This document shows, piece by piece, positions 11,845 to 23,660 of a DNA stretch of 64,000 nucleotides. Positions within the stretch are counted from its first letter, which is position 1; every line of letters starts with the position of its first letter. Source of the DNA: Undaria pinnatifida (Eukaryota > Sar > Phaeophyceae > Laminariales > Alariaceae). A program made the position numbers and the translations under genes. The notes beneath the pieces were generated by a model, which searched no databases, had not been told where the DNA came from, and was given only the letters and a program-made list of their open reading frames with translations. Location: contig JABAKD010000030.1 in the NCBI GenBank assembly GCA_012845835.1, positions 16,011,710-16,075,709 on the forward strand. Direction: 5' to 3'.

Positions 11845-14340
11845 AATTATAATACACTCCAGCTGTGAGATCGAAGATTTCGTCGAAACTCATCTTTGCA
11901 AGCTGTGTGTGATACTCCGATCGCGCGTATTACGGGTTGTGTGTCCTCATTAAGGATATAGGTCGGCGACTCCCCTCGCAACTACGGTGTAGCTATCAGG
12001 GTCAACAGGGTGATGTTAGTCAGTCTGTGCGCGGAAACTATAAAACCGGTTTCTGAGGGGGACAAAATCTGACAGCTGTGGAGGGAAATGTATCCGTTTA
12101 TCAAGTGACTCTTGTAAGTCGAATATCCGGTGAGGGGAGGGCGGAGTTTTTGAAGGACGTTGGGGCCTGGTTTTGATCAAACGGGAGCGGGGTTGGGGGG
12201 GGAGGGGGGAAGGGGAAGGGGAAAGGGGGTTTGGGGGGGGGGGGCAGATCAATTTGTGCGTAGAAACTATACATTCTTTTAAGGCGATAAATGTGACGGT
12301 TTTGGAAATAATGCACCAGTTAATCATGCATATCCTATACGTTGTACAACCAGTGAGTAGAGGGCGGAGTGTTCGAGGGGCTGGGGGTGGGGGGGTGGGG
12401 TGGAGGAAGGAGGGGCTTCAGGTGGCACAGATGTAGGGGTTTGCTATACGTGTGGTGCTAGCTCTAGGCGATGGCGCGGGTGGTGGGGAAGGAGGGGGCG
12501 TTGGGGGCGCCGGGGGGGGGGCGGGGAGGGGGGCGGGGAGGGGGGCGGGAGGGGGGGAAGCAGCGGCATGGATGGCTCTAGAAAGATAATAATGAGGTGA
12601 TATCCAGCGCGTGGAAGCGTTTATTACTCTGGCGGATTTCTATATTAGGTGGGGCGTTTGAGCAAGGGACAGCGGGGCGGGGGGGGGGGGGGGGGGGGGA
12701 GGCTTTTAGGAGGTTTAGGTTACATATAATATTCAAATACACTCCGGCTGTGAGATCAAAGATATGTAGGGGCTTGTTATACGCGTGGTGCTAGGTCTAG
12801 GCGATCGTGCGGGTGGTGGGAAAGGAGGGGGTGTTGGAGGGGGGAGGGGGGAAATCAACTGTGTAGATGTGTTCATTACTCAGGCCGATTTCGATTGAAG
12901 TGGGGCGTTTGAACAAACTGGGCAAAAAGTATATGAATATATAGACTATAAAAATAAAAATACACTCCAGCTGTCAGATCGAATATTGTGTCGAAACTCA
13001 TATTTGTAAGCTGTGTGTGATACTCCGATCGCGCGTATTACGGGTTGTGTGTCCTCATTAAGGATATAGGTCGGCGACTCCCCTTGCAACTACGGTGTAG
13101 CTATCAGGGTCAACAGGGTGATGTTAGTCAGTCTGTGCGCGGAAACTATAAAACCGGTTTCTGAGGGGGACAAAATCTGGGGGCTGTGGAAGGAAATGCA
13201 TTAGTTTATCAAGTGAATCCTGTAAGTCGAATATCCGGTGAGGGGAGGGCGGAGTTTTGAAGGGCGTGGGGGCCTGATTTTGATCAAACGGGGGCGGGAG
13301 GGGGGAAGGGGGGGGGGGGAGGGTGGGGCAGATCAATTTGTGCGTTGAAGCTATAAATCGTTCTTGTGGGGGAGGGAGGGGGAATGTGGCGAGGGGGCGG
13401 GGTGCGGGGGGGGGAGGGCTTTGCGTCGCATAGATGTAGGGGTTTGCTATACCCGTGGTGCTAGGTCTAAGCGATGGTGCGGGTGGTGGGGAAGGAGGGG
13501 GCGTTGGGGGCGGGGGTGGGTGGGAATTGCAGCAACGGCATGGACGGCTATAAAACGATAACGAGGCGATATCCAGGGCGTGGAAGTGTTTATTACTCTG
13601 GCGGATTTCGATATTAGGTGAGGCGTTCAAGCAAGAGAAAGCGCGGAAAACAAAAAAAACAAAAAAGGGGGGGGGGGGGGGGGGGGGGCGGGAGGGGGGG
13701 GGGGGGGGAAGGGTTTCCAATAGGTTTAGGTCTCATAAACTATTAAAATATACTCTAGCTATGAGATCACGGATTTTGTCGACAGTGATCTTCGCAACAT
13801 TGTGTGTGATCCTCCGATCGCGCGTATTAATCATATGTGTAGGGGCTTGCTTTACGCGTGGTGGTAGGTCTAGGCGATCGTGCGGGGTGTGGGGAAGGAG
13901 GGGGCGTTGGAGGGGGGGAGGGGGAATGGATGAAAGCTTCGTCATGGATGGCTAGAAAGATAATCACGCGATATCAATTGCTTAGAAGTGGTTATTACTC
14001 TGGCAGATTTTGATTGTAAGTGGGGCGTTTGAACGAACTGGGCGGGGAACAAAGGGGGGGGGGGGCGGAGGGCGGAGACGAGCTGGAGCTACGGCATGGA
14101 TGGCTAGATGGATAGATAGTGAGATGATATCAGCTGGCTGGTAGTGGTTACTACTCTAGTAGATTTTGATTTCAGGTTGGGCGTTTGAACAAGAGGGATC
14201 GGGTGGGGGGGGCGAGCATTTCAATATGTGCGCGGAAACTATAAACCCTTGAAGGGGACGAATCTGACGGTTGCAGCAAGAAGACACCCATTTATATCAC
14301 CCGCCTGGTAATGTTTATTATTCTAGAAGGTTTGATGTTA
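11845..14340 (-). repeat. R1 modular repeat array, minus orientation
   Basis: Three R1-tail units start AATACACTCCAGCTGTGAGATC or close variants (about 11851, 12959 and, diverged, 13745). They run through the conserved 3' module (GCGCGTATTACGGGTTGTGTG, CCTCATTAAGGATATAGGTCGG) into G-rich tracts (for example 12186-12240, 12505-12550, 13660-13710). Units carrying CGCGTGGTGCTAGGTCTAGGCGAT repeat at about 12450, 12780, 13450 and 13855. The last part (14230-14340) matches 21120-21240 and the complement of 7190-7320. Low-complexity Gly/Pro open frames across it are artefacts of the tracts. Confidence 0.75.
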
Positions 14341-15023
14341 CATGTAGTATGCAACCCAGTTCTTAGGTGTAGTAAACAACGTGCTTCATAATTTGTTGTT
14401 GTGCATGGATGGAAAGATATAATGTTTCAATCGATAGGTACAATCATGTAGATACCGTTGTTTTCTGACATCGCTAATAATAAGAAGAGATACATATTGC
14501 CAAATACAACAGGCGAGGTGATGTGGTCATGCAATGTCACCGCCATTGAGAACGAAAGGAAGAGATGCGAATCGTTATTGTTTTGAAAGAAACGCTTAGT
14601 GTACACGGGCTTAATTACGTTACTTCGTTAGTCATACTTCGCTTGGCATAGGTTGGGAGGCGGTCATGCAGACGGTATGTACGGAATACCTTACGTAATG
14701 AGTTGGTAGTGCGTTTTACCGCAAATTTAACATTTTTTTTTTTTATCCTCCGACGGATGGGGAAAAAAAAAGCTTTAGCTCACCACACTTCCACGTATTT
14801 TCATACGCGTCGTGTGTCGATTTAACGCAAGTTTAACATATATATCTGCCTGTACCTCCTTTTCACAATATTATTGTCTCACATGTACGATTTTACGCCT
14901 ATGATTTTTGCCGTGCCGATGTTGGGCTCTGAGGTCGCCAACTCTAAGACAGAGATACATCATCTTACAAAAATACACCAAGCGAGGTGACGTGGGCATG
15001 CGATGTCACCACTACCAATTATT
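14341..15023 (+). repeat. R4 repeat block, copy 1
   Basis: A block with TTCTGACATCGCTAAT (14464), GGCGAGGTGATGTGGTCATGC (14513), CTTGGCATAGGTTGGGAGGC (about 14642) and a second part with TGTACGATTTTACGCCTATG (14885). It recurs in the same order at 21185-22255, where parts are further duplicated. No coding potential seen. Confidence 0.65.
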
Positions 15024-15290
15024 GATATATCACAGCTGACGCAACTCATGCCTCCACCAGAAACATATAAAAGTGAAATCGGGAGTCAGCCTACGATGTG
15101 CCAGGTCCACCCTGGTGCATACGTCTCACTTACTCGCGCCAGGAAAAACCGACTATACCACTTGCCATAAAACTACCACGTATATATTGCACGTAATACC
15201 TATCCCTACGCATAAGCACGACAGACGCAAGTAGTCAATTTTGGAAAAAAGAAACAAAGAAATGAAGAGAAGATTAAGGAAAGGAACGAA
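15024..15290 (+). repeat. R2 repeat, copy 2, with A/G-rich tail
   Basis: The same course as 8928-9150, followed by a purine run (AAAGAAACAAAGAAATGAAG) that is also present, inverted, beside the 18470-18765 copy. The tail is therefore part of R2. A TATAAAAG word lies at about 15067. Confidence 0.7.
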
Positions 15291-15479
15291 AAGACAAGGA
15301 AGCGAAAAAACGAAAAAGGAAAGAAAATAAGATAAACGACAAGATAAGCAAGGAAAGACTAGACAAGAAGAGGAAGCAAGGAAAGTAACGAGAGAAAAAA
15401 TAATGTTATACTACTAGCAGACCCTAGGAACTGACTGAAGACGGCATTTGGCTCATGGAGGTATCAAGTGCATCATCAA

Positions 15480-15700
15480 TGGCATACATACGCAGTGGTG
15501 ACATGTATGTGATACTTGGTGAGAGGTACGTAGTATCCAAAAGTCAAACAATCCCAGTTCTGAGAGATTGGAAGAACTGTTATTTTTGGGCTCAGAAATC
15601 ACCAAATCCGCTGACTTCTGGCCTCGATTATTTCTTAATAACCCAAAAATAGCGATTATTTCTGGCATTTATTTTTGTAGTTTTTGAGGCTCCAGAAATA
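15480..15700 (+). repeat. R3 repeat, copy 1, with internal hairpin
   Basis: Matches 17503-17760: GCAGTGGTGACATG, then TATCCAAAAGTCAAACAATCCCA, then GGGCTCAGAAATCACC and GGCCTCGATTATTTCT. Two parts (TTATTTTTGGGCTCAGAAAT and ATTTCT...CCCAAAAATA) can pair, so the repeat can fold. Confidence 0.6.
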
Positions 15701-15704
15701 TATA

Positions 15705-16102
15705 TTATAAAAATTAAAATAAACTCCAGCTGTGAGATCGAAGATTTCGTCGAAACTCATCTTTGCAAGCTGTGTGTGATACTCCGATCGCGCGCATTAC
15801 GAGTTGTGTGTCCTCATTAAGGATATAGGTCGGCGACTCCCCTTACAGCTACAGTGTAGCTATCAGGGTCAACAGGATGATTTTAGTCAGTCTGTGCGCG
15901 GAAACTATAAAACCCGTTTCTGAGGGGGACAAAATCTGACAGCTGTGAAGGCAAAGGGGGGGCCTGGTTTTGATCAAAAGCGAGCGGGTTTGGAGGGGGG
16001 CGGGGGGGGGGGGGGGGGGAAAGGGGCAATTTGTGCATGTAAGCTATAAATCCTTTCGAGGGGATAAATCTGACGGTTTTGGCACCAGTATATTATTGGG
16101 GG

Positions 16103-16140
<38 letters not shown>

Positions 16141-17080
16141 ACTCGATATGTGCCTGGAAACTATACATTATTTCGAGGGGACAAATGTGACATTTTTGGA
16201 AATAATACATCAGTTTATCGTGTATATTCTGGGGTAAGTCGTACAATCAGTGAGTAAAGAGAGGGTGGAGTGTTCGAGGGGGTGGGGTTGGGATGGGTTG
16301 GGGGGGGAGGGTGGGGGGTGGGGGCGGGGGGCGGGGGGGGGGGGGGGAAAGGGCTTTAGGTGAGGGGTTTGTTATACGTGTGGTGCTAGGTCTAGGCGAA
16401 GGTGCGGGTGATGGGGAAGAAAGGGGCGTTCGAGGCGGGGGGGGGGGGGGACACAGCGGCATGGATGGCTCTCGAAAGATAATGAGGTGATATCCTGTGC
16501 GTGAAGTGTTTATTAATGTGGCGGATTTCGATATTTGGTGGGGCGTTTGAGTAAGGGAGAGCAAGAGGGGGGGGGGGGGGGAGGTTTTTGAGGAGGTTTA
16601 GGTCACAAATAATATTCAAATACAATTCGGCTGTGAGATCAAAGATATGTATCAGCTTGTTATACGCGTGGTGCTAGGTCTACATGATCGTGCAGGTGGT
16701 CGGGAAAGAAGGGGCGTTGGAGGGGGGGGGGGGGGGAAACACAGCGGCATGGATGGCTCTCGAAAGATAATGAGGTGATATCCTATGCGTGAAGTGTTCG
16801 TTAATGTGGCGGATTTTGATATTTGGTGGGGCGTTTGAGTAAGGGAGAGCAAGAGGGGGGGGGGGGGGATTTTTAGGAGGTTTAGGTCACAAATAATATT
16901 CGAATACACTTCGGCTGTGAGATCAAAGATATGTAGCAGCTTGTTATACGCGTGGTGCTAGGTCTAGGCGATCGTGTAGGTGGTCGGAAAAGAGGGGGCG
17001 TTGGAGGGGGGGGGGGGGGGGAATAATTGAAACCTTCGTCATGGATGGTCAGAAAGATAATGATGTGGTATCAGAAATAT
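15705..17080 (-). repeat. R1 array, minus orientation, with period near 294 bp
   Basis: Begins AAATAAACTCCAGCTGTGAG and follows the conserved module. It then has units that start CGTGGTGCTAGGTCTA at about 16378, 16670 and 16964 (spacing about 293), each followed by a G-tract, GCATGGATGGCTCTCGAAAG and AGGTGATATCCT. A 35-base oligo-G run is at 16104-16138. The whole segment is closely matched by 19318-20930. Confidence 0.75.
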
Positions 17081-17214
17081 ATATATATGCATCAGAAATT
17101 TGGGGCGTCCATCAGACTATGGCTTCTGATTTTGGGAAATTGGTTTTATTTTGAATTGGTAGGTCTAGTTTCGCCGTTTGCCTATATTTTTGAAATCTAG
17201 CACGTACACTGTCG

Positions 17215-17390
17215 CCGGCGACGTCAGGTCACCATCGCTTCTGCTGCTGTGCTGCTGAGGCGACGTCAGGTCACCATCGCTTCTGCTGCTGTGCTGCTGC
17301 TGTGCTGCTGCTGTGCTGCTGCTGTGGTGTGCCTGCGGTGGTTTCGATGGTGGTGGTGGTGCTGCTGCTGTCGTGTTTGTGTGAGGACGA
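17215..17390 (+). repeat. 42-bp tandem duplication leading into CTG repeats
   Basis: The word GACGTCAGGTCACCATCGCT occurs at 17220 and 17262, each followed by TCTGCTGCTGTGCTGCTG. The second runs into further CTG/TGCTGCTG units and then GGT units to about 17380. Open frames here encode poly-Ala/Gln/Thr/Pro on the minus strand and are unsupported. Confidence 0.7.
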
Positions 17391-17502
17391 AACTCTGTCT
17401 CGCACACAACAAGCGCGGTATGCTGTTCGTTTGTGATTCTTTGTTGTGGGTGATGGGTGATGTGTACAGCAGGCAGGTATCATACCAGGTACAGTATAGA
17501 TA

Positions 17503-17760
17503 GGCAGTGGTGACATGAGATGCTTGGTATGAGGTAGTATCCAAAGTCAAATAATCCCATTTAAATTTCTGAGAGGTTGTAAGGAAGGGCTGTTATTTCT
17601 GGGCTCAGAAATCACCTAGTAATCTGCTGGTTTTTGGCCTCGATTATTTCTGAACCCAGAAATAACGATGATTTCTGGTCCCATACTAAGTACTTGTAGT
17701 GGATGGTTTTATTTTTGGCGTTGGAGATCCCTTTTAAAGAGAGAAATAATCGGTCAAAAC
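17503..17760 (+). repeat. R3 repeat, copy 2, with internal hairpin
   Basis: The same course as 15480-15700. The arms TTATTTCTGGGCTCAGAAAT (about 17594) and ATTTCTGAACCCAGAAATAA (about 17646) form an inverted repeat with only a few mismatches. Confidence 0.6.
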
Positions 17761-17971
17761 ATTCCCAACAAATAGTTGGTCCAAGTAAGCCATCCATCAT
17801 CAAACATGTGTTCGTAAATGATGTATGGATACATAGGATTCATGATGGGAAATACTCTGTCGAATATTCTACCATACGGTTATATAATACTGTATGTCCA
17901 ACTATCTATACCGTTGTTGTTGTCTAACATAATTCTTGCCAAACATGTAGAGTCAGTGGTCACACAGAGGT
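17761..17971. other. No recognised feature between R3 and SINE copy 2
   Basis: AT-rich sequence with short unsupported open frames. Confidence 0.4.
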
Positions 17972-17979
17972 ACTGGAGA

Positions 17980-18289
17980 GCCGGTCGCCCCGGTGGCGTA
18001 TCAGGTTATCCTCGAGCCTGGTATAGGTCAGTTTTTTCGTGAGTTCGAGCCCCGCCGAGTGCATACTCGTATAAATTCGTTGGGACTTGTTCACAAATTG
18101 ATGACTTGCGGAAAGCGAGAAAGCGTGAGTTAGCAACACTCGATGAAAAATCGACGAGCAATATGATCGCTGAACCCTATGCGCGATAAAAATTGAAGGC
18201 AAGAACCGGGGGGGAAAAGGGACGACACCTGTGACCACGGCTTGTCCAGAAGCTGGATAGAAAAAATGTGATGAAAGATAAATAAATAA
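17980..18289 (+). mobile_element. tRNA-derived SINE, copy 2, with target-site duplication
   Basis: Box A-like TGGCGTATCAGG is at 17994-18005 and box B AGTTCGAGCCC at 18042-18052. The body matches 9243-9553 and the 3' end is AT-rich (GATAAATAAATAA). The copy is flanked by ACTGGAGA at 17972-17979 and again at 18290-18297, a clean 8-bp duplication. This defines a 310-bp element and supports retroposition. Such elements are transcribed by RNA polymerase III and mobilised by a LINE in trans; no LINE is seen in this window. Confidence 0.8.
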
Positions 18290-18469
18290 ACTGGAGACCT
18301 AGGAAGTTCGCGAAAACCAAATGGAATCAAAATGCGTACGGGAAATTCTTCGCCTTTCCGCTTAAAACGCACGATACAAAGATGAAGGCGCATAATAAGT
18401 GAAATGATCCAATGTGCAAACTGAACTCACATGGCCGCGGGGTATCCATAATCTCCAGTTTTGGTTATC

Positions 18470-18765
18470 TTTTTTTGCTTTCTTGTTTTTTCTTTCCTTT
18501 CCTTTCTCTTCTTACGTATTTGTTCTTTGTTTATTTTTTCCAATTGGCTTGCGTCTGTCTTTGGTATGCGTAGCGATAGATACTACGTCTAATATATAGG
18601 TGGTAGTCTTTCTTGGGTGGCAAGCGGTATAGTCGGTTTTTCCAGGCGCGAGTGTTGAGACGCATGCACCGGTATAGACCTGGCATATCGTAGACTGACT
18701 CCCGATTTCTCTTTTATACGTTTCTGGTGGAGGCATGAATATGTGTCAGCTGTGATATATATAAG
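18470..18765 (-). repeat. R2 repeat, copy 3 (inverted), with pyrimidine tail
   Basis: The reverse complement of 15024-15290 including its tail: TTTCTTTCCTTTCCTTTCTC near 18490, GGTAGTCTTTCTTGG, GTTTTTCCAGGCGCGAG, ending GTCAGCTGTGATAT at about 18760. Confidence 0.7.
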
Positions 18766-18769
18766 CCCC

Positions 18770-19315
18770 ACCCGCCCCACCCCCGCCCCGACCCCCCCCC
18801 CCCCATGATAAACCTTGGTGCCTTTTTTCATTTTATTTTATTCATTTCTAAAAACCGTCAGATTTATCCCCTTAAAGGATATATATATAGTTTCCACGCA
18901 CAAATTGCCCGCCCGTCCGCCCCCCCCCTCCCCCCCCCCCCCCCTCCCCCCCCCCCCTCCCTTCCCCTCCCTCCAACCCCGCCCCTTTTGATCAAAACCA
19001 GGCGCCCACGTTCTTCAAAACTCCGCCCTCCCCTCATCGGTTAATCGACTTACAGGATTCACTTGATCAACGGATGCATTTCCTTCCACAGCTGTCAGAT
19101 TTTGTCCCACTCAGACTCGGGTTCTATAGTTTCCGCGCACAGACAGACTAACATCACTCTGTTGACCCTGATAGCTACATGGTAGTTGCAACGGGAGTCG
19201 CCGACCTATATCCTTAATGAGGACACACAACCCGCAATACGCGCGATCGGAGTATCACACACAGCTTGCAAAGATGAGTTTCGACAAAATATTCGATAAT
19301 ATTATATAAAATTAT
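18770..19315 (+). repeat. Compact R1 copy, plus orientation
   Basis: A compact version of about 540 bp: a C-rich start, AAACCTTGGTGCCTTTTTT, TTTATCCCCTTAAAGGAT, TTCCACGCACAAATTGCCCG, C-tracts (18919-18960), CTTCAAAACTCCGCCCTCCC, and the conserved 3' module to about 19310. The same order is seen at 59385-59925, so these two define a recurring unit. Confidence 0.75.
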
Positions 19316-19317
19316 AA

Positions 19318-21184
19318 AAAATGAAAATACACTCCAGCTGTGAGATCGAAGATTTCGTCGAAACTCATCTTTGCAAGCTGTGTGTGATACTCCGATCGCG
19401 CGCATTACGAGTTGTGTGTCCTCATTAAGAATATAGGTCGGCGACTCCCCTTACAACTACAGTGTAGCTATCAGGGTCAACAGGATGATTTTAGTCAGTC
19501 TGTGCGCGGAAACTATAAAACCCGTTTCTGAGGGGGACAAAATCTGACAGCTGTGAAGGGAAATGTATCCGTTTATCAAGTGAATCTTGTAAGTCGAATA
19601 ACCGGTGAGGGGGGTGGGGCGGAGTTTTGAAGGACGTGGGGGCCTGGTTTTGATCAAAAGCGGGCGGGTTTGGAGGGGGGGGGGGGGGGGGGGGGGAAGG
19701 GGGCAATTTGTGCATGTAAGCTATAAATCCTTTCGAGGGGATAAATCTGACGGTTTTGGCACCAGTATATTATTGGGGGCGGGGGGGGGGGTTGGGGCGG
19801 GGGGGGGGGGGGGGAAGGGGCGTGTGGCGCAGCTCAATATGTGCCTGGAAACTATACATTATTTTGAGGGGATAAATGTGACGGTTTTGGAAATAATACA
19901 TCAGTTTATCATGTATATCCTGGGGTAAGTCGTACAATCAGTGAGTAAAGAGAGGGTGGAGTGTTCGAGGGGGTGAGGTTGGGATGGGTTTGGGGGGAAG
20001 TGGGGGGTGTGGGGGCGGGGGGGGGGCGGGGGGGGAGGAAGGGCTTTATGTGAGGGGTTTGTTATACGTGTGGTGCTAGGTCTAGGCGATGGTGCGGGTG
20101 ATGGGGAAGAAGGGGGCGTTCGAGGCGGGGGGGGGGGGGGGGGGGGGGAAACAGCGGCATGGATGGCTCTCGAAAGATAATGAGGTGATATCCTGTGCGT
20201 GGAGTGTTTATTAATATGGCCGATTTCGATATTTGGTGGGGCGTTTGAGTAAGGGAGAGCAAGAGGGGGGGGGGAGATTTTTTTTAGGAGGTTTAGGTCA
20301 CAAATAATATTCAAATACACTTCGGCTGTGAGATCAAAGATATGTAGCAGCTTGTTATACGCGTGGTGCTAGGTCTAGGCGATCGTGCAGGTGGTCGGAA
20401 AAGAGGGGGCGTTGGAGGGGAGGGGGGTTGGGGGGGTGGGGGGGTGGGGAGGAAGGGCTTTAGGTGATGGGTTTGTTATACGAGTGGTGCTAGGTCTAGG
20501 CGATGGTGCGGGTGATGGGGAAGAAGGGGGCGTTCGAGGCGGGAGGGGGGGCGGGGACACAGCGGCATGGATGGCTCTCGAAAGATCATGAGGTGATATC
20601 CTGTGCGTGAAATGTTTATTAATGTGGCGGATTTCGATATTTGGTGGGGCGTTTGAGTAGGGGAGAGCAAGAGGGGGGGGGGGGGGGGGGGGGGAAAGAG
20701 ATTTTTTAGGAGGTTTAGGTCACAAATAATACTCAAATACACTTCGGCTGTGAGATCAAAGATATGTAGCAGCTTGTTATACGCGTGGTGCTAGGTCTAG
20801 GCGATCGTGCAGGTGGTCGGAAAAGAGGGGGCGTTGGAGGGAGGGAGAGGGGGGGGTTGGGTTTTTTTTTTTTTTTTTTTTTTTTTAAACTATGTAATGG
20901 ATGGTGAGAAAGATAATGACGTGATATCAACTGCGTATAGGTGTTTATTACTCAGGCCGATTTTGATTGTGAGTGGGGCGTTTGGACAAACTAGGCGGAA
21001 GGGGGGGGTAATCGGGGGACGGAGGGGCGAGGGGGGAGGGTTGGGTTTTTTCATGAACAAGAGGGGTCAGAGGAGGGGGAGGGGAGGGGGGGGGGGGGGC
21101 GGGGGGCGGGACATATCAATATGTGCGCGGAAACTATAAATTCTCAAAGGGGACAAACCTGACGATTGAAGCAATAAGACATCC
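19318..21184 (-). repeat. R1 array, minus orientation, tail-to-tail with the preceding copy
   Basis: Starts AAAATACACTCCAGCTGTGAG at 19324, directly abutting the tail of the plus copy. It closely follows 15710-17060 (same CGCGCATTACGAGTTGTGTG variant, same ACAGGATGATTTTAGTC variant), then carries CGTGGTGCTAGG units at about 20071, 20364, 20483 and 20782, with G-tracts and one 23-26 base T-tract near 20863-20886. A block at about 20880-21184 matches 13925-14330. Confidence 0.75.
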
Positions 21185-22255
21185 CTTTATATCATCTGGC
21201 TTGTAATGCTTACTAATCTAGAAGGTTTGATGTTAGATGCAGCATGCAACCCAGTGTTTAAGTGTAGTAAATAACGTGTTAAATCTTCATAATTTGTTGT
21301 TGCATGATACATCGATCGAAAGCTAGAATATTTTATAGAATATTTGTAGGTACAATTATTTTCTGACATCGCTAATTATAAGAAAGAGATACGTATTGTC
21401 AAATACAACAGGCGAGGTGATGTGGTCATGCACTGTTTGTCACCATCATCATACAGTTACCATTATTTTCTGACATCGCTAATTATACGAAAGAGATACG
21501 TATTGCCAAATACAGCATGCGAGGTGATGTATGTGGCCATGTACTGTCTCCGCCATTGAGCATTAGAGGGAGGGATGCGAATCGTCAGTTTCAAAGGAAC
21601 GCTTGGTATACATGTGCTCAATTACGTTACCTCGTTAGTAATACTTCGCTTGGCATAGGTTGGGAGGCGATCATGCAGACGGTATGTACGAAATACCCTA
21701 CGTAATGAGTTGGTAAGGTTGTTTACCGCAATTTTAACACATCTGCCTGTGCTTCCTTTTCCAAATTATTTTTGTCTCAAATAAATGTACGATTTCACGC
21801 CTATGATTTTACCTTGTCGATGTGGGGCTCTGCGGTCGTCAATTTTAAGTCAGAGATACGTCCTACAAATACATCAGGCGAGGTGGGTATGTGATGTCAT
21901 ATATATGCGATGTCATCACTATTGATCGCGAGGGTGATTTTACTTCGTGAGGTAAATGGTACTGTGTTTCGTAGCGGTCGTCTCAGGAGGGAATGCGATG
22001 GGTCGGCAGTGTGGTTTATCGCAATTTTATCAGGTCTGCCTGTCTGTGCTTCCTTTTCAACTCATTATTGTCTCAAATGTACGATTTCACGTCCATGATT
22101 TTTACCGTGCCGCTGTGGGGCTCTGTGGTCGCCAATTCTAAGACAGAGATACATCTTACAAATACAGCAGTTGAGGTGGGCATGCAACGTCATATATATG
22201 CGATGTCACTACTATTGAACGCGAGGGTGACTTTACATCGTCAGGCATATGCTAC
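21185..22255 (+). repeat. R4 repeat block, copy 2, internally duplicated
   Basis: Follows 14340-15023. The TTCTGACATCGCTAATTATA part occurs twice (21361 and 21469), and the CTCAAATGTACGATTTCACG part twice (about 21776 and 22071). No coding potential seen. Confidence 0.65.
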
Positions 22256-22257
22256 TT

Positions 22258-22410
22258 ATATAAAATGGAAATACACTCCACAGCTGTGAGATCGAATATT
22301 TTTTTGTCGAAATTCATCTTTGCAAGCTGTGTGTGATACTCCGATCGCGCGCATTACGGGTTGTGTTAATTAATACTATTATTAAAATTGAAAATACCCT
22401 CCAGTTGTGA
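22258..22410 (-). repeat. R1 tail fragments
   Basis: AAATACACTCCACAGCTGTGAG at 22269 runs to GCGCGCATTACGGGTTGTG at about 22364. A second short start, AAAATACCCTCCAGTTGTGAG, is at 22391. Both are truncated R1 ends in minus orientation. Confidence 0.65.
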
Positions 22411-22985
22411 GATCCGGTTGTTTTTCCAGCACTTTGTAAATTGCACTGGGAGTCACGGCTGTATCACATAAAATATCGGCGTGTCAAGGCGTAAGGGGCC
22501 GAAGAAGAGGTAGGCATATGGCCTGTCCGGGTGGTTTTGATGCACAAATAGGTGGCATACATCTCGGTTTGTAGACATGCATAAACGCAAGATTACCGTT
22601 TTTTCCCTATTACTATGGTGTTAACAATTAATGTTTCTCAGCCTACGTCATTTGTATTGGGAAAAATCTGACCGCATCGTACTTATTATCTCGTGGCATG
22701 TCAAGTCTTAAAACGAGCGTAACCACCTTGTTTTTTCTACTTTTTTGTTTATTCGTCGCGTTATCACTTTTCCTGTACGATCATAAGTCCTCTTGTTTGT
22801 CCGTATGTATGTATCTGGTTACAGCAGTTAGCATTTTATTGTTACTGCTACGTTTTTTTTTTCAACCTCTCTCGCTACTTGTTGTGTTGTTGCACCTATT
22901 TTGAGCACACGGAAGTACAAGCTGCAGTCACTCCTGGCATTGCAGCATGACGACATGACATATGTATGTACCACACATACATACA
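22411..22985. other. No recognised feature
   Basis: The only frame of note (22698-22904, +) is a 68-codon, hydrophobic, T-rich ORF that is probably not coding. Confidence 0.35.
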
Positions 22986-22987
22986 AG

Positions 22988-23660
22988 GCGAGGAGTAGAC
23001 TCGGCCTTGACTGGACTTTCCGACTGTGAACACACCTTGACGACGTCGCTCAGTGAGGTGAACCTATTATAGAAAGACGCAAGTCGCCTGGCGGCCTGCG
23101 CAAAAGCATACACAAATTGTATTCAAACCAACAGCCTGCGTGGTCTGTCGCGGAATACACGCGTACTTCTGCTGGGTTTTTTTGTCGTCCAGAACGCACA
23201 ATTGTACATTTGTATAATTGATTTTGGTAGGAAGTTACAGGGTCATCATGCGTAAAAGTAGCACAAAGACAAAGTGACGGGTAGACGCGGCCTTGACTGT
23301 GCTTTCCGATGGTCAACACACCTTGCGCACACGTCGACGGTGCGCGGAGCAGCGCCCAATGAAGTGAACCTCAAAAACAGACACAAGCCGCTTGGCCGCC
23401 TGTGCAAAAGTATACACAAATTGTATTCAAACCAACAGTCTGCGTGGTCTGTCGCCGAATACACGCGTGCTTCTGCTGGTTTTCTTTGTCATCCAGATCG
23501 TAAAAATGTACCATTGCTGGTGTAAAATATTGTAGGAGGTTGCAAGACCGTTCATAAAAGTAGCACATTAGGTCGAAGGGGCGAGTAGACGTGTTGACTG
23601 TGATTACTGTGCTCTACGAGAATGAACAAAGGACGCGTCGACGATACGAGGAGCACGTGG
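22988..23660 (+). repeat. Tandem repeat of about 300 bp, two full units and one partial
   Basis: Unit 1 (about 22988-23280) and unit 2 (about 23281-23582) share GAGTAGACNCGGCCTTGACT, GTGAACCT, TACACAAATTGTATTCAAACC (23109 and 23413) and TACACGCGTRCTTCTGCTGG. A partial third unit (GAGTAGACGTGTTGACTGTG) follows at about 23583. The array ends about 120 bp before the start codon of the Exo1-like frame at 23781. Confidence 0.7.

Noticed and set aside
16247-16564. Proline-rich minus-strand proteins in 12-21 kb
   Set aside because: They are translations of oligo-C/G tracts inside R1 and vary with tract length.
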